Shown: positions 7,899-14,658 of the stretch, in pieces
Layout: every line of letters starts with the position of its first letter
How positions within the stretch are numbered: position 1 is the stretch's first letter
DNA from: DATMNI01 sp035570275
GTDB lineage: Bacteria; Acidobacteriota; Terriglobia; Bryobacterales; Bryobacteraceae
Length of the DNA: 17,685 nucleotides
Direction: 5' to 3'
NCBI GenBank assembly: GCA_035570275.1
Contig: DATMNI010000276.1
Location: 1-17,685, forward strand
Notes under the pieces: model-generated
Seen by the model: the letters and a program-made list of their open reading frames with translations, nothing else
The model's database searches: none
What the model was told of the DNA's origin: nothing
Translations under genes and position numbers: made by a program

Positions 7899-8720
7899 AT
7901 GACGCTTGCAAAATCTCCAATCCGTCTCTGGAAGCTCTGCCCGCTGGTGCCGCTCGTCCTCTGCGCGGTCCCGGCCGGCGCGCAGCCCGCGAATGTGAAG
8001 CCGGCGAATGCATGGCCGCAGCCGCCCAAGTTCCGCGTGGTTGCGTTGGCGGAGCGCGGCGGCGGCGACCATCAGACGTTCGTCGACGCGGCCAGGCTCT
8101 ACTTGAACAAGCTGGCCGCCGAGAACGACTTTGCGGTTGACTACCTCAATGGCACCGAGCGCATCAATGAGGAATCTCTGGCGCAGTACAAGCTCTTCAT
8201 CCAACTCAACTATCCGCCCTATCGCTGGGCGCCGACCGCGAAAAAGGCCTTCGAGGATTACATCACCCAGGGCAAGGGCGGATGGATCGGATTCCACCAC
8301 GCAACCCTCCTCGGCGACTTCGACGGATACCCGATGGACCCCTGGTTCTCGCAGTTCCTGGGCGGCATCCGCTTTACCCACTACCTGCCGGACTTCGCCA
8401 GGGCCACGGTAAAGGTCGAGGACCCGTCCAACCCGCTCGCCAAGGGACTGCCGCCATCGTTCACGATCGATAAGGAAGAGTGGTACACATGGAGCAAGTC
8501 GCCGCGCCCGAACGTGCATGTGCTGGCTACGGTAGACGAGTCCAGTTACGTACCGAACACCATGATCAAGATGGGCGGCGACCACCCCGTGGTCTGGTCG
8601 AACCCGCACTACAAGGCCCGCAACGTCTACATCTTCATGGGCCATCACGGCGGACTGTTTGACAATCCCGACTTCGTGCAGTTGTTCCGAAACGCGATCT
8701 TCTGGGGGGCGGGCCAGTGA
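7899..8720 (+). CDS. Secreted ThuA-domain protein, first of a tandem pair
   Basis: The 273-residue product has a signal peptide (cleavage likely after AVPAGA, near residue 28) and a ThuA-like (trehalose-utilisation, PF06283-type) domain. Visible family features are the opening FRVVALAERGGGDHQTF, the central GGWIGFHHATLLGDFDGYPM, the EEWYTWSKSP stretch and the closing HPVVWSNPHYKARNVYIF followed by MGHHG. The fold is related to class I glutamine amidotransferases, but the catalytic cysteine triad is not evident. The biochemical role in ThuA proteins is poorly defined; links to sugar metabolism come from ThuA itself. The start is set by GAGGT in the repeat leader. The gene overlaps the next one by four bases (GTGA), showing a co-translated pair. 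Confidence 0.85.
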   Translation: MTLAKSPIRLWKLCPLVPLVLCAVPAGAQPANVKPANAWPQPPKFRVVALAERGGGDHQTFVDAARLYLNKLAAENDFAVDYLNGTERINEESLAQYKLFIQLNYPPYRWAPTAKKAFEDYITQGKGGWIGFHHATLLGDFDGYPMDPWFSQFLGGIRFTHYLPDFARATVKVEDPSNPLAKGLPPSFTIDKEEWYTWSKSPRPNVHVLATVDESSYVPNTMIKMGGDHPVVWSNPHYKARNVYIFMGHHGGLFDNPDFVQLFRNAIFWGAGQ

Positions 8721-9484
8721 GGAAATATTTTGTTTGTGCGGCGCTCTATGCGCATGCGCAAGCCGCCGGCCAACCAGCCCCAGCGCCGGCCCCACCCCCA
8801 AAAGCCCTGATCTTCTTCTCCTTGAACGTCGAGGCGGATCACATGCTCTTCGCGACGGATGCGATTAGATTTTTTGCCGAAGCGGCGGACAGAAACGATT
8901 TTCGCGTGGAAGCAACCAGCAACTGGGCGGACATGAACGACGAGAACCTCGCGCAGTACAAGCTGGTGGTCTGGCTCAACAGCATTCCCCCCAGCGCGCA
9001 GCAGCAGGCCTTTCAGCGATACATGGAGAACGGCGGCGCATGGCTTGGCTTCCACGTCGCCGCCTATAACGATAGAAATTCGCGCTGGGCGTGGTTCAAG
9101 CAATTCATCGGCGGCGGAGCCTTCGGCGTCAACAACTGGCCGCCGCTGCCCGCCAGGCTCATCGTCGACGACACCGGGAGTCCCGTCACCCGTGGCATCC
9201 CGAAGACCTACCTTTCGCCCACCAACGAGTGGTATTCCTGGCGCCCCACCCCGCGCCTCGACAAAAACGTCCACGTGCTGCTGACCTTGGACCCCACCCA
9301 ATACCCGCTGGGCATCAAAGGCCTGATCACGGAGAAAGATCCTGACGTGCCGGTGGTCTGGACGAACACGAACTTCAAGATGCTCTACATGAATATGGGC
9401 CACGGCGACAAAGTCTTCACCAGCCCTACGCAGAACAGACTGTTTGAGAACGGAATACTCTGGCTCTTAGGGAAAGCTAAATGA
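8717..9484 (+). CDS. Secreted ThuA-domain protein, second of a tandem pair
   Basis: GTG at 8717 overlaps the previous TGA. The short N-terminal signal (MRKYFVCAALYAHAQAAG, with GTG read as Met) is followed by an Ala/Pro-rich linker and a ThuA-like domain. Shared features with the preceding gene include DENLAQYKLVVWLN, GGAWLGFHVAAYN, NEWYSWRPTPR, VPVVWTNTN and MGHGDKVFTSP. Order and spacing match gene one, so this is an old tandem duplication that has diverged considerably. The 255 residues are a normal family length. The last codons (LLGKAK and stop) lie inside dispersed repeat copy B, so the natural C-terminus may have been replaced or the repeat inserted at the gene end. The role is presumed envelope or sugar-related, by family only. 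Confidence 0.85.
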   Translation: MRKYFVCAALYAHAQAAGQPAPAPAPPPKALIFFSLNVEADHMLFATDAIRFFAEAADRNDFRVEATSNWADMNDENLAQYKLVVWLNSIPPSAQQQAFQRYMENGGAWLGFHVAAYNDRNSRWAWFKQFIGGGAFGVNNWPPLPARLIVDDTGSPVTRGIPKTYLSPTNEWYSWRPTPRLDKNVHVLLTLDPTQYPLGIKGLITEKDPDVPVVWTNTNFKMLYMNMGHGDKVFTSPTQNRLFENGILWLLGKAK

Positions 9485-9519
9485 TAAGTTGGACACCTGA
9501 GCCAAGCGCGCGAGAAAAG
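9467..9519 (+). repeat. Dispersed 53-bp repeat, copy B
   Basis: Matches 4000-4052 with ten mismatches, all transitions. It starts inside the 3' end of the second ThuA gene and continues into the gap. Downstream lies a motif (CACGCAGAGCCGCATGGCCG, 9530-9549) of the kind often seen around accessory genes in such genomes. Confidence 0.7.
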
Positions 9520-9709
9520 GCAGGCTTTCACGCAGAGCCGCATGGCCGCAAGGAAGAGAAGGAAGACGGATAATCGAGGTAAACGTGACCAGGAGCGCAC
9601 CAGGTTCGAGAGTGTAGTTCCAGTCCGGATGAGCCTTGTAGTGACTGGCATATCCTTTCAAAGAGGCGATCCGGGACAACTTGTCCTGGAAAAATCTCAA
9701 ACAAAGGAC
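9520..9709. other. Gene-poor stretch downstream of repeat B
   Basis: No gene is supported here. The only minus-strand frame of interest continues the 62-codon ORF at 9710-9898 past its stop and reads SRIASLKGYASHYKAHPDWN and onward. It has no start of its own with a ribosome site. It may be a decayed C-terminal extension. Confidence 0.4.
9671..9689. promoter_or_regulatory. Palindrome 1 (CCGGGACAACTTGTCCTGG), possible operator
   Basis: A 19-bp palindrome with one mismatch around a central C. Its centre is 53 bp from that of palindrome 2, about five helical turns. The pair resembles dimeric regulator sites. It could also be a by-product of coding sequence, since neighbouring minus-strand frames pass through both. 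Confidence 0.4.
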
Positions 9710-9898
9710 TTAGAGCCGATTTTCCGGGACAACTTGTCCCGTTTGGGGATCGGAGCCTAATTCGGCGTCGGGCGTCTTCGACGCCGGATCGAAGACCAGT
9801 TCTTCGCGACATTCAACCAGCGACTTAGAATCGATGCGAAGCCATGGCCGGGAGGTTCGATAGCCCGCGGCCTGCCGAGGTGCAGTTACCGATATCAC
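9710..9898 (-). CDS. Possible small protein at the end of the radical SAM operon
   Basis: A 62-codon frame starts with GTG at 9898, three bases after the radical SAM stop, and ends at TAA 9710-9712. The text (SKSLVECREELVFDPASKTP, then DPQTGQVVPENRL) looks like real coding rather than shadow, with acidic and hydrophobic alternation. No ribosome binding site is visible, so coupling to the upstream gene would be needed. The frame continues open beyond the TAA to 9467, which hints that this could be a remnant with a premature stop. An 8-bp hairpin (9763-9770 with 9779-9786) lies within it. I do not recognise the family. Confidence 0.3.
   Translation of the reverse strand: MISVTAPRQAAGYRTSRPWLRIDSKSLVECREELVFDPASKTPDAELGSDPQTGQVVPENRL
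9725..9741. promoter_or_regulatory. Palindrome 2 (CGGGACAACTTGTCCCG), possible operator
   Basis: A perfect 17-bp palindrome centred on 9733, sharing CCGGGACAACTTGTCC with palindrome 1. It falls at the 3' end of the 62-codon minus-strand ORF, where it encodes TGQVVPE. The purpose is unknown. Confidence 0.4.
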
Positions 9899-9901
9899 CC
9901 G

Positions 9902-10753
9902 TTAGCGCCGGGGGCGCCATTGTGCGCTCAGGCTTGTCGTCTTTTCTTCCGGAATCTCGCAGATCCTGCGATCCAGGCTTTCGGAGGCGCCCTCAAACAA
10001 TACCGTCCCATCCGCCTCCACCACCGGCATTGGCCGCGCGGTAAAGTCCAGCCAGCGCACGTCCAGTGCCCCACTCATTGCCCTTCTTTGCCGCCGCACC
10101 AGGTCATGCAAGTGCCCGCGTTCGTGAACCGTCAGTTCATACTCGGCTCGACGCGCGTTCCCGCTTCCGCGCGGGATAAACGGAAGGACGCTCAGGCGCC
10201 TGACGCCAATCCTCCGGCAGTAGGCCGCCACCCACTCCACTACCCACTCCCCGCCCGCGACTATGGTAGTCTGCACCGATGTCCGCACTCCACCGGTCAC
10301 CAATCGCCCCAGATTCTCCGTAGTGCGGTCAAACGCATCGCATCCGACCATTTTGTTGTGATGTTCCCGGTCTCCGTGCAGGCTGACCTTCACTTCCGTC
10401 CGCCGCGCGCGGAGCACCCCAACCAGTTCAGCCGGAATGGCGATGCCGTTGGTAGTGAGCCGGGTCTTGGCGCTCCGGCTGTGTGCGTATTCGATCAACT
10501 GCGTGAGCGCCGGGTGAATCGTCGGCTCGCCTCCGCAGAAGTGAACCGTACGAACGCCGCGTGCCAAGATCCAATCCAGGCGCCCGATTAGCGTGGCTCC
10601 ATCCGGGTGGGACCCGTCGGGAGGCGCCAGGCAGAACCCGCACCGCGCGTTACAGTACCGCGTGACCCGGAAACAGATGCTTTCGGGTAGCGCGATCCGC
10701 GGTTCCGCCGTGGGCATCAGGACCGCGCGTTCTACTTGTGGAATCCTTTGCAT
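9902..10753 (-). CDS. Radical SAM protein (MoaA/PqqE-type core, no SPASM domain)
   Basis: From the ATG at 10753 (alternatives at 10717 and 10771) the protein has 283 residues. The iron-sulfur motif CNARCGFC (C34, C38, C41) is the canonical CxxxCxxC, and HFCGGEPTIHP (G74-P77) is the SAM-binding GGE motif. Later core strands are seen as TRLTTNGI, VKVSLHGDREHHNKMVG and TSVQTTIVAGGEW. The C-terminus lacks the Cys-rich SPASM or Twitch cluster, so this is a minimal core enzyme. It would cleave SAM to a 5'-deoxyadenosyl radical; the substrate is unknown. The gene begins inside the 3' end of the exonuclease gene in another frame (22-bp overlap for ATG 10753), so it is in the same minus-strand operon. 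No metabolic genes are nearby, and partners are DNA-processing proteins. No good ribosome site distinguishes the starts. Confidence 0.85.
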   Translation of the reverse strand: MQRIPQVERAVLMPTAEPRIALPESICFRVTRYCNARCGFCLAPPDGSHPDGATLIGRLDWILARGVRTVHFCGGEPTIHPALTQLIEYAHSRSAKTRLTTNGIAIPAELVGVLRARRTEVKVSLHGDREHHNKMVGCDAFDRTTENLGRLVTGGVRTSVQTTIVAGGEWVVEWVAAYCRRIGVRRLSVLPFIPRGSGNARRAEYELTVHERGHLHDLVRRQRRAMSGALDVRWLDFTARPMPVVEADGTVLFEGASESLDRRICEIPEEKTTSLSAQWRPRR

Positions 10754-11292
10754 TCTGCAAGCATATTGCAAAACAAGGCACCCTGTTCGATGGCGTCGTC
10801 CAACGCGATGTGCGTGTGCGGCACCTCGTCAAACCACCGTCTTGGCATGCCCTTCTTCGTGCAATGCCGGTACTCCTTGCCCAGCAACACCATCGCCATC
10901 GTCTTGATGTCGAGTGCGGCGAAGCTGAACGGGCTGCGCCCAACGAAGCGTATGAGGTACCAATAGACGAACAGGAAATCGAAGGCAGCGGGGTAAGCCA
11001 CAAACACCGGTTTGCCCGGCAAAGAGTCCAACCATTTCACGTAGCCGCACATTGCCTCTGCCGGATCGCGCAGATCCTTTCGGTTGGCCGCCCACGCCTC
11101 CGGCCTTTCGGCCCACCACGCCATCGTGTCCGGATGCGTCGATGCCCCCGGCAGCGGTTCGAGATTCGAAGTAAATGTGGATATCAACTTCTTGTCTGCC
11201 TGGTAGGCCGCCGATCCAAAACCAAGCATCGAATACGGACCCGGAATGGGCCCGTCTACCTCGATATCCGTGCTCACGTAGATCTCGCTCAT
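10732..11292 (-). CDS. DEDDh 3'-5' exonuclease-like protein (DnaQ/RNase T fold)
   Basis: The 186-residue protein begins at an ATG that overlaps the Toprim stop codon (ATGA), so translation is coupled. All DEDDh residues can be placed: D9 and E11 in STDIEVDG, D105 in AYPAAFDFLF, and the HxxxxD motif H161/D166 in THIALDDAIEQG. The family removes nucleotides from 3' ends of DNA or RNA with two metal ions. Length fits a free-standing exonuclease domain. An N-terminal match close to the start supports completeness. It sits between a Toprim protein and a radical SAM enzyme, which suggests a nucleic-acid job for the operon, perhaps of phage or plasmid origin. DNA versus RNA substrate cannot be told from sequence. 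Confidence 0.85.
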   Translation of the reverse strand: MSEIYVSTDIEVDGPIPGPYSMLGFGSAAYQADKKLISTFTSNLEPLPGASTHPDTMAWWAERPEAWAANRKDLRDPAEAMCGYVKWLDSLPGKPVFVAYPAAFDFLFVYWYLIRFVGRSPFSFAALDIKTMAMVLLGKEYRHCTKKGMPRRWFDEVPHTHIALDDAIEQGALFCNMLAECKGFHK

Positions 11293-11936
11293 GCCGTCTC
11301 ATCCGCGGCCCAGCAGCGCTGTACCCAACTCGCTACGGCCTGACGGCCGCGATTCACCAGGGCCGTGTTCCAGTCTTTCGACCGTCCCGGGGGCAACATC
11401 CGCCGGACCTTTACCGAACGCATGCGTTCAGCATACCGCGTGACCTCCGCCTCGCCCGACCTTCCGGCATCGAACCCAAGCCACACGGTACGCTCGCGGG
11501 CAATCTCCGAAATCCATGGCACCCACCGCCCGATGGTACCGGCGCACGCAACCCCACACACTGCCAGCGACAGCGCGTCGAACAATCCTTCCACAAGCAT
11601 GAGCGGATCGGCCCGCCACCCGCCCAGCACATTCACCGTGCCTCCGCCCGGTCCAATCGTGAGCATCTTGTCTTGCCCGCGTCTCACCTCCAAATACCGC
11701 CCATGTACCGACGCCAGCATTCCGCCCTGGTCATACAGCCCAACGATGACCGCTGGACGTCCCGCGAAATCGCCCACATAGCGTACGCCTGCGGCATCGG
11801 CGATCGCCACCGCAATTCCCCGCCGTTCCACGTACGTCTGCCCCGGCGTGCCTGCGAGTGGTATGGCGCGAGAGAGCGTGTCCTCCGGCCGCTCCTCTGT
11901 CCCGGGCATTCGCAATGGATCCACCAGTCGCGTCAT
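11289..11936 (-). CDS. Toprim-domain protein (primase-like, without helicase)
   Basis: ATG at 11936 gives 215 residues; the frame stays open to 12167 and other starts (11984, 11909) are possible. The upstream part to 12167 includes antisense to the hydrolase gene and tandem repeat, so it is unlikely to be coding. Residues about 20-110 (GTPGQTYVERRGIAV, RPAVIVGLYDQGG) resemble the segment before Toprim in phage/plasmid primases (Toprim_3 type). The Toprim core is LVEGLFDAL (E116, D120) and GFDAGRSGE (D156). A closing SKDWNTAL motif is also typical. The usual DxD is DAG here, so the second metal-binding Asp is replaced by Gly158. No CHC2 zinc finger or helicase is present. It may be a degenerate or specialised nucleotidyl-transfer protein. 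It is first in the operon, divergent from the secreted hydrolase. Confidence 0.75.
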   Translation of the reverse strand: MTRLVDPLRMPGTEERPEDTLSRAIPLAGTPGQTYVERRGIAVAIADAAGVRYVGDFAGRPAVIVGLYDQGGMLASVHGRYLEVRRGQDKMLTIGPGGGTVNVLGGWRADPLMLVEGLFDALSLAVCGVACAGTIGRWVPWISEIARERTVWLGFDAGRSGEAEVTRYAERMRSVKVRRMLPPGRSKDWNTALVNRGRQAVASWVQRCWAADETA

Positions 11937-12012
11937 TTTGTAATTGTGACGCACTGCTGGAATGGAGGTCGGCGCGAAGCCCATCGCGACGCTCGATGTT
12001 TTGATACAGTTT

Positions 12013-12040
12013 GAGGTCTGGAAATTGAGGTCTGGAAATT
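12013..12040 (+). repeat. Two tandem 14-bp repeats in the divergent promoter region
   Basis: GAGGTCTGGAAATT occurs twice head to tail, followed by a weaker third unit (GGGTCCGGAAAACC). It is between the Toprim operon and the hydrolase gene, 60 bp before the hydrolase ATG. It could be regulator sites or a slippage-generated repeat. The region 11937-12100 otherwise holds no gene I can support. Confidence 0.7.
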
Positions 12041-12100
12041 GGGTCCGGAAAACCTGGGTACACAGCACTTCCGCTACCGGCTGTGGGGAGCATATTGGAA

Positions 12101-14170
12101 ATGAAACGAACTTTTCTATCTTTTCTACCAGCGGCGACCTTCGTGTTCGCCATACTGGCGGCGGCACTGGCCTTGCGGCTGGTCATCGCGCAGCAGCCCG
12201 TCCCGGCCTCGCCGCCAACTCCTGTGCCGCAATCGGCTGGCCGTGGTCCCGGCCGGGGGACGCCTCCTCCGCCCCCGGTCGTGCCCAAACCGGAAGATCT
12301 AGCCAGGATTAAGGACCAGGCCGAACAGATTGAAGCGCTCGTCAAGGACCTCAAGGCCAAACACGCTAACCCGGAACTGGTGGGCGATGTCGAGGTCTAT
12401 GCAAAAGCCGGGAGGATGCTGCTCGAGTTCCCGGACATGTTCGGAACCCAGGCTGCCATCGACCACTCTTTCATGGTTCTTGACCAGGGCATTGAACGCG
12501 CCAAACAACTCCAGAGCCACCAGCCGCAATGGAATCAGGGCAAGAAACAGATCCTCGCCTACTATTCCGAAATCGACGGCGCGGTGCTCCCTTACGGCGT
12601 CACGCTGCCGGAGAACTACGATCCCGCGAAACCAACGCGTCTCTACGTCTGGCTGCACGGACGCCAGAACAATACCACCGAGGCCGAGTTCATCTACGGC
12701 TTTCTCAGGCCTCGGCCGCCTGGCAATGCGCCCGTAGCCGATCAGGGACAGATTCAACTCGATTGCTTCGGCCGCATCAATGGCGCGGGCTGGCACTGGG
12801 CCGGCGAAATGGATGTGTTCGAGGGTATCGCCGCGGTAAAGAAACGCTTCCATATCGACGCCAAGCGCGTCATCCTGCGCGGTTTCTCGCAAGGTGGGGA
12901 AGGCGCATGGCACCTCTCGCTGCATTATCCGGACCGCTTCGCCGCGGCCGAAATCGGCGCCGGCACCGTCTCGCGCCGCGCGCAGCAGCCCGGCCTCGCG
13001 CCCTACCAGCTTGCCACTCTGCGCATCTGGGAGAACATCTCCGAGTGGGCGCTCAACATCTACAATCTGCCGCTGGCCGGACACGATGGGGAGCTGGACC
13101 CCGGCCAGCTTGAATCCTCGCTCCGGGCGCGAGCGCAACTGGAGAAGGAAGGCTTTCCTTCAGAAGGCGATCCGGACTACCTGCATTCCCAAGGGGCGCC
13201 TGGCCTGTGGATGGTTTCCAAGAACACAGGCCATGGCACCAGCCCGCTGGTTCGCCAGCGCCTCGACCTCTTCCTCAAAGAGTGGGGCGACAAAGGCCAG
13301 TCGTCCCCCGGCCACATCCGTTTCGTCACCTACACCACGCGCTACAACCGGGATTACTGGCTCACTGCCGATGGTCTCGAGAAGCACTACGAACGGGCCG
13401 ATGTGGACGCGCAACGCACCAGCGGAGGCGCCGCCTACGATATCAAGACGAGAAACCTGACCCGGATGGTGCTGCGCGAAACCGGGCACGCCAAAGAGAT
13501 CAAGATCGACGGGCAGCATCTCAAGGTGAAATCCGCTTCCGAGATCACGCTCGCCCGTCACGGCTCGGCCTGGAAAGTGGATAAGAATGGCAGCCCGCCC
13601 GGCCTCCACAAGACGCATGCGCTGCAAGGCCCCATCGACGACGCTTTTCTCGACCCGTTCCTGTTGGTCCGCCCCACCGGCACGCCCTGGAACGAAGAAG
13701 TGAATCAGCAGGCGCTGCGTACACTGGCCCGTTTCGACCGTATGTGGGCCAGATTCTTCCGCGGCCATCCTTACATCAAGGACGACAAGGACGTGACAGA
13801 AGGCGACCTGGCCAAATACCACGTCGTCCTTTTTGGCGACCCGGGCAGCAACCAGTGGATTGCCAAGTTGAACGGGAAACTGCCGGTAAAGTGGACCAGG
13901 GATACGATCACGATGGGTGCGCAAACCTTCCCCGCCAAGGAAAGCTTCCCCGCCTTGATCTATCCGAATCCTCTCAACCCGGCGAAATACGTGGTGCTGA
14001 ATACTGGACTGACCATCGAAGATCGAGGCTACAACGGCGATTATGGCACGCCACTCTGGGGCGACTACGCGATCGTCAAGGCCAGGGCAGGCTCGGAGGT
14101 TCCAGATTTACTCAGTGCCGGCTTATTCGATGAGAACTGGAACTTGCCAAGGCAACCTGAGGAACGCTAA
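12101..14170 (+). CDS. Secreted alpha/beta-hydrolase (prolyl oligopeptidase/esterase-like), 689 aa
   Basis: ATG at 12101 follows GGGGAG (12086-12091) by nine bases and opens a membrane-export signal (LAAALALRLVIA), with a Pro-rich linker after it. A GTG at 12083 is in frame but lacks a signal. An N-terminal helical region at about 60-150 is followed by a hydrolase domain. VTLPENYDPAKPTRLYVWLH and GRQNNTTEAEFI contain the oxyanion strand, and GFSQGGEGAWH gives the nucleophile elbow with Ser263. The catalytic His is probably H378 in TGHGTSPL; the Asp is not certain. Residues about 400-689 form a separate region including FLDPFLLVRPTGTPWNEE and a closing part with WGDYAIVKAR. Large proteins with this layout are found in Planctomycetes and Acidobacteria as prolyl oligopeptidase-family proteins. 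Substrate could be an ester or peptide. It is divergent from the Toprim operon. Confidence 0.85.
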   Translation: MKRTFLSFLPAATFVFAILAAALALRLVIAQQPVPASPPTPVPQSAGRGPGRGTPPPPPVVPKPEDLARIKDQAEQIEALVKDLKAKHANPELVGDVEVYAKAGRMLLEFPDMFGTQAAIDHSFMVLDQGIERAKQLQSHQPQWNQGKKQILAYYSEIDGAVLPYGVTLPENYDPAKPTRLYVWLHGRQNNTTEAEFIYGFLRPRPPGNAPVADQGQIQLDCFGRINGAGWHWAGEMDVFEGIAAVKKRFHIDAKRVILRGFSQGGEGAWHLSLHYPDRFAAAEIGAGTVSRRAQQPGLAPYQLATLRIWENISEWALNIYNLPLAGHDGELDPGQLESSLRARAQLEKEGFPSEGDPDYLHSQGAPGLWMVSKNTGHGTSPLVRQRLDLFLKEWGDKGQSSPGHIRFVTYTTRYNRDYWLTADGLEKHYERADVDAQRTSGGAAYDIKTRNLTRMVLRETGHAKEIKIDGQHLKVKSASEITLARHGSAWKVDKNGSPPGLHKTHALQGPIDDAFLDPFLLVRPTGTPWNEEVNQQALRTLARFDRMWARFFRGHPYIKDDKDVTEGDLAKYHVVLFGDPGSNQWIAKLNGKLPVKWTRDTITMGAQTFPAKESFPALIYPNPLNPAKYVVLNTGLTIEDRGYNGDYGTPLWGDYAIVKARAGSEVPDLLSAGLFDENWNLPRQPEER

Positions 14171-14430
14171 CTTACCGTCTCCGCAGGAAGCGAGTGTACA
14201 ACCCCATGTATTTGGACGGGAGCAACCGGCCCATGGGCAACCCGCCCGGTTCCAACTCCCGGTACGCGACCGCATGCCCTTGGCCCGACCGGTCCCAGGA
14301 TTCGGGGATCCAGTCCACTTCGAGCTATGCCAGCGGCAGCAGCCCGGCCCGTCCACGTCGTGGAAAGTGGCCGCTCTGAATCTGTTCGCGCACGAGGGCC
14401 ATGCGCTCGATTCAGCGGTAGACTATTGCT
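14171..14430. other. Intergenic DNA with a degenerate ORF sharing a 33-bp segment with the DUF4159 gene
   Basis: A 61-codon plus frame (GTG 14194 to 14379) has no recognisable family. It has AGGAAG only three bases before its GTG. Its segment 14310-14342 matches 15585-15617 in the DUF4159 gene with two mismatches, and in both places the frame reads QxTSSYASGSS. Flanking sequence does not align by eye. The region may hold a decayed partial copy or a recombined fragment. Confidence 0.45.
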
Positions 14431-14658
14431 ATGGGCACGTCGTTTGAGGATGGGATCGATGAATTTCGGATAGACCGCACACAATTCTCCGTCGTGCGCT
14501 TGACCGATCCGGACGATGCGGTTGGGTACTGGTTGTCACGGCCAGTCGAAGAGCGACTGCGGGCGCTCGAACTTTTGCGAAGGACCTTCTATGGCTACAC
14601 CAGCGCTAGCGAGGGACTTCAAAGAGTTCTTGAAGTCGCTCAACTCGAACGGCGTTGA
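14431..14658 (+). CDS. Small protein paired with a minimal nucleotidyltransferase (antitoxin-like)
   Basis: The 75-residue acidic protein has a central YWLSRPVEERLRALELLRR followed by FYGYTSASEGLQRVLEVAQ. I recognise this as the small partner that commonly precedes DUF6036-type nucleotidyltransferases, where the same YWLS-ERLxALELxR pattern and a C-terminal LQRVLE are seen. Its stop lies 68 bases inside the next gene, so the two are coupled and encoded in different frames. No clear ribosome binding site precedes the ATG. By analogy with AbiE and MNT pairs it may control or bind the transferase, but the activity of this family is not established to my knowledge. Confidence 0.75.
   Translation: MGTSFEDGIDEFRIDRTQFSVVRLTDPDDAVGYWLSRPVEERLRALELLRRTFYGYTSASEGLQRVLEVAQLERR

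Noticed and set aside
6705..8801. 698-codon open frame on the minus strand
   Set aside because: It is antisense to the YVTN and first ThuA genes. The text is Arg/His/Val/Gly-rich, as expected from a high-GC shadow, and it has no family motif.
9763..9786. Hairpin as an intrinsic terminator
   Set aside because: Perfect 8-bp stem but no T-tract on either strand, and it lies in a possible coding frame.
9902..10753. Viperin-like antiviral radical SAM enzyme
   Set aside because: CxxxCxxC is followed by L rather than the CF(H/A)-type context, and the core looks like MoaA/PqqE; no viperin-specific motifs seen.
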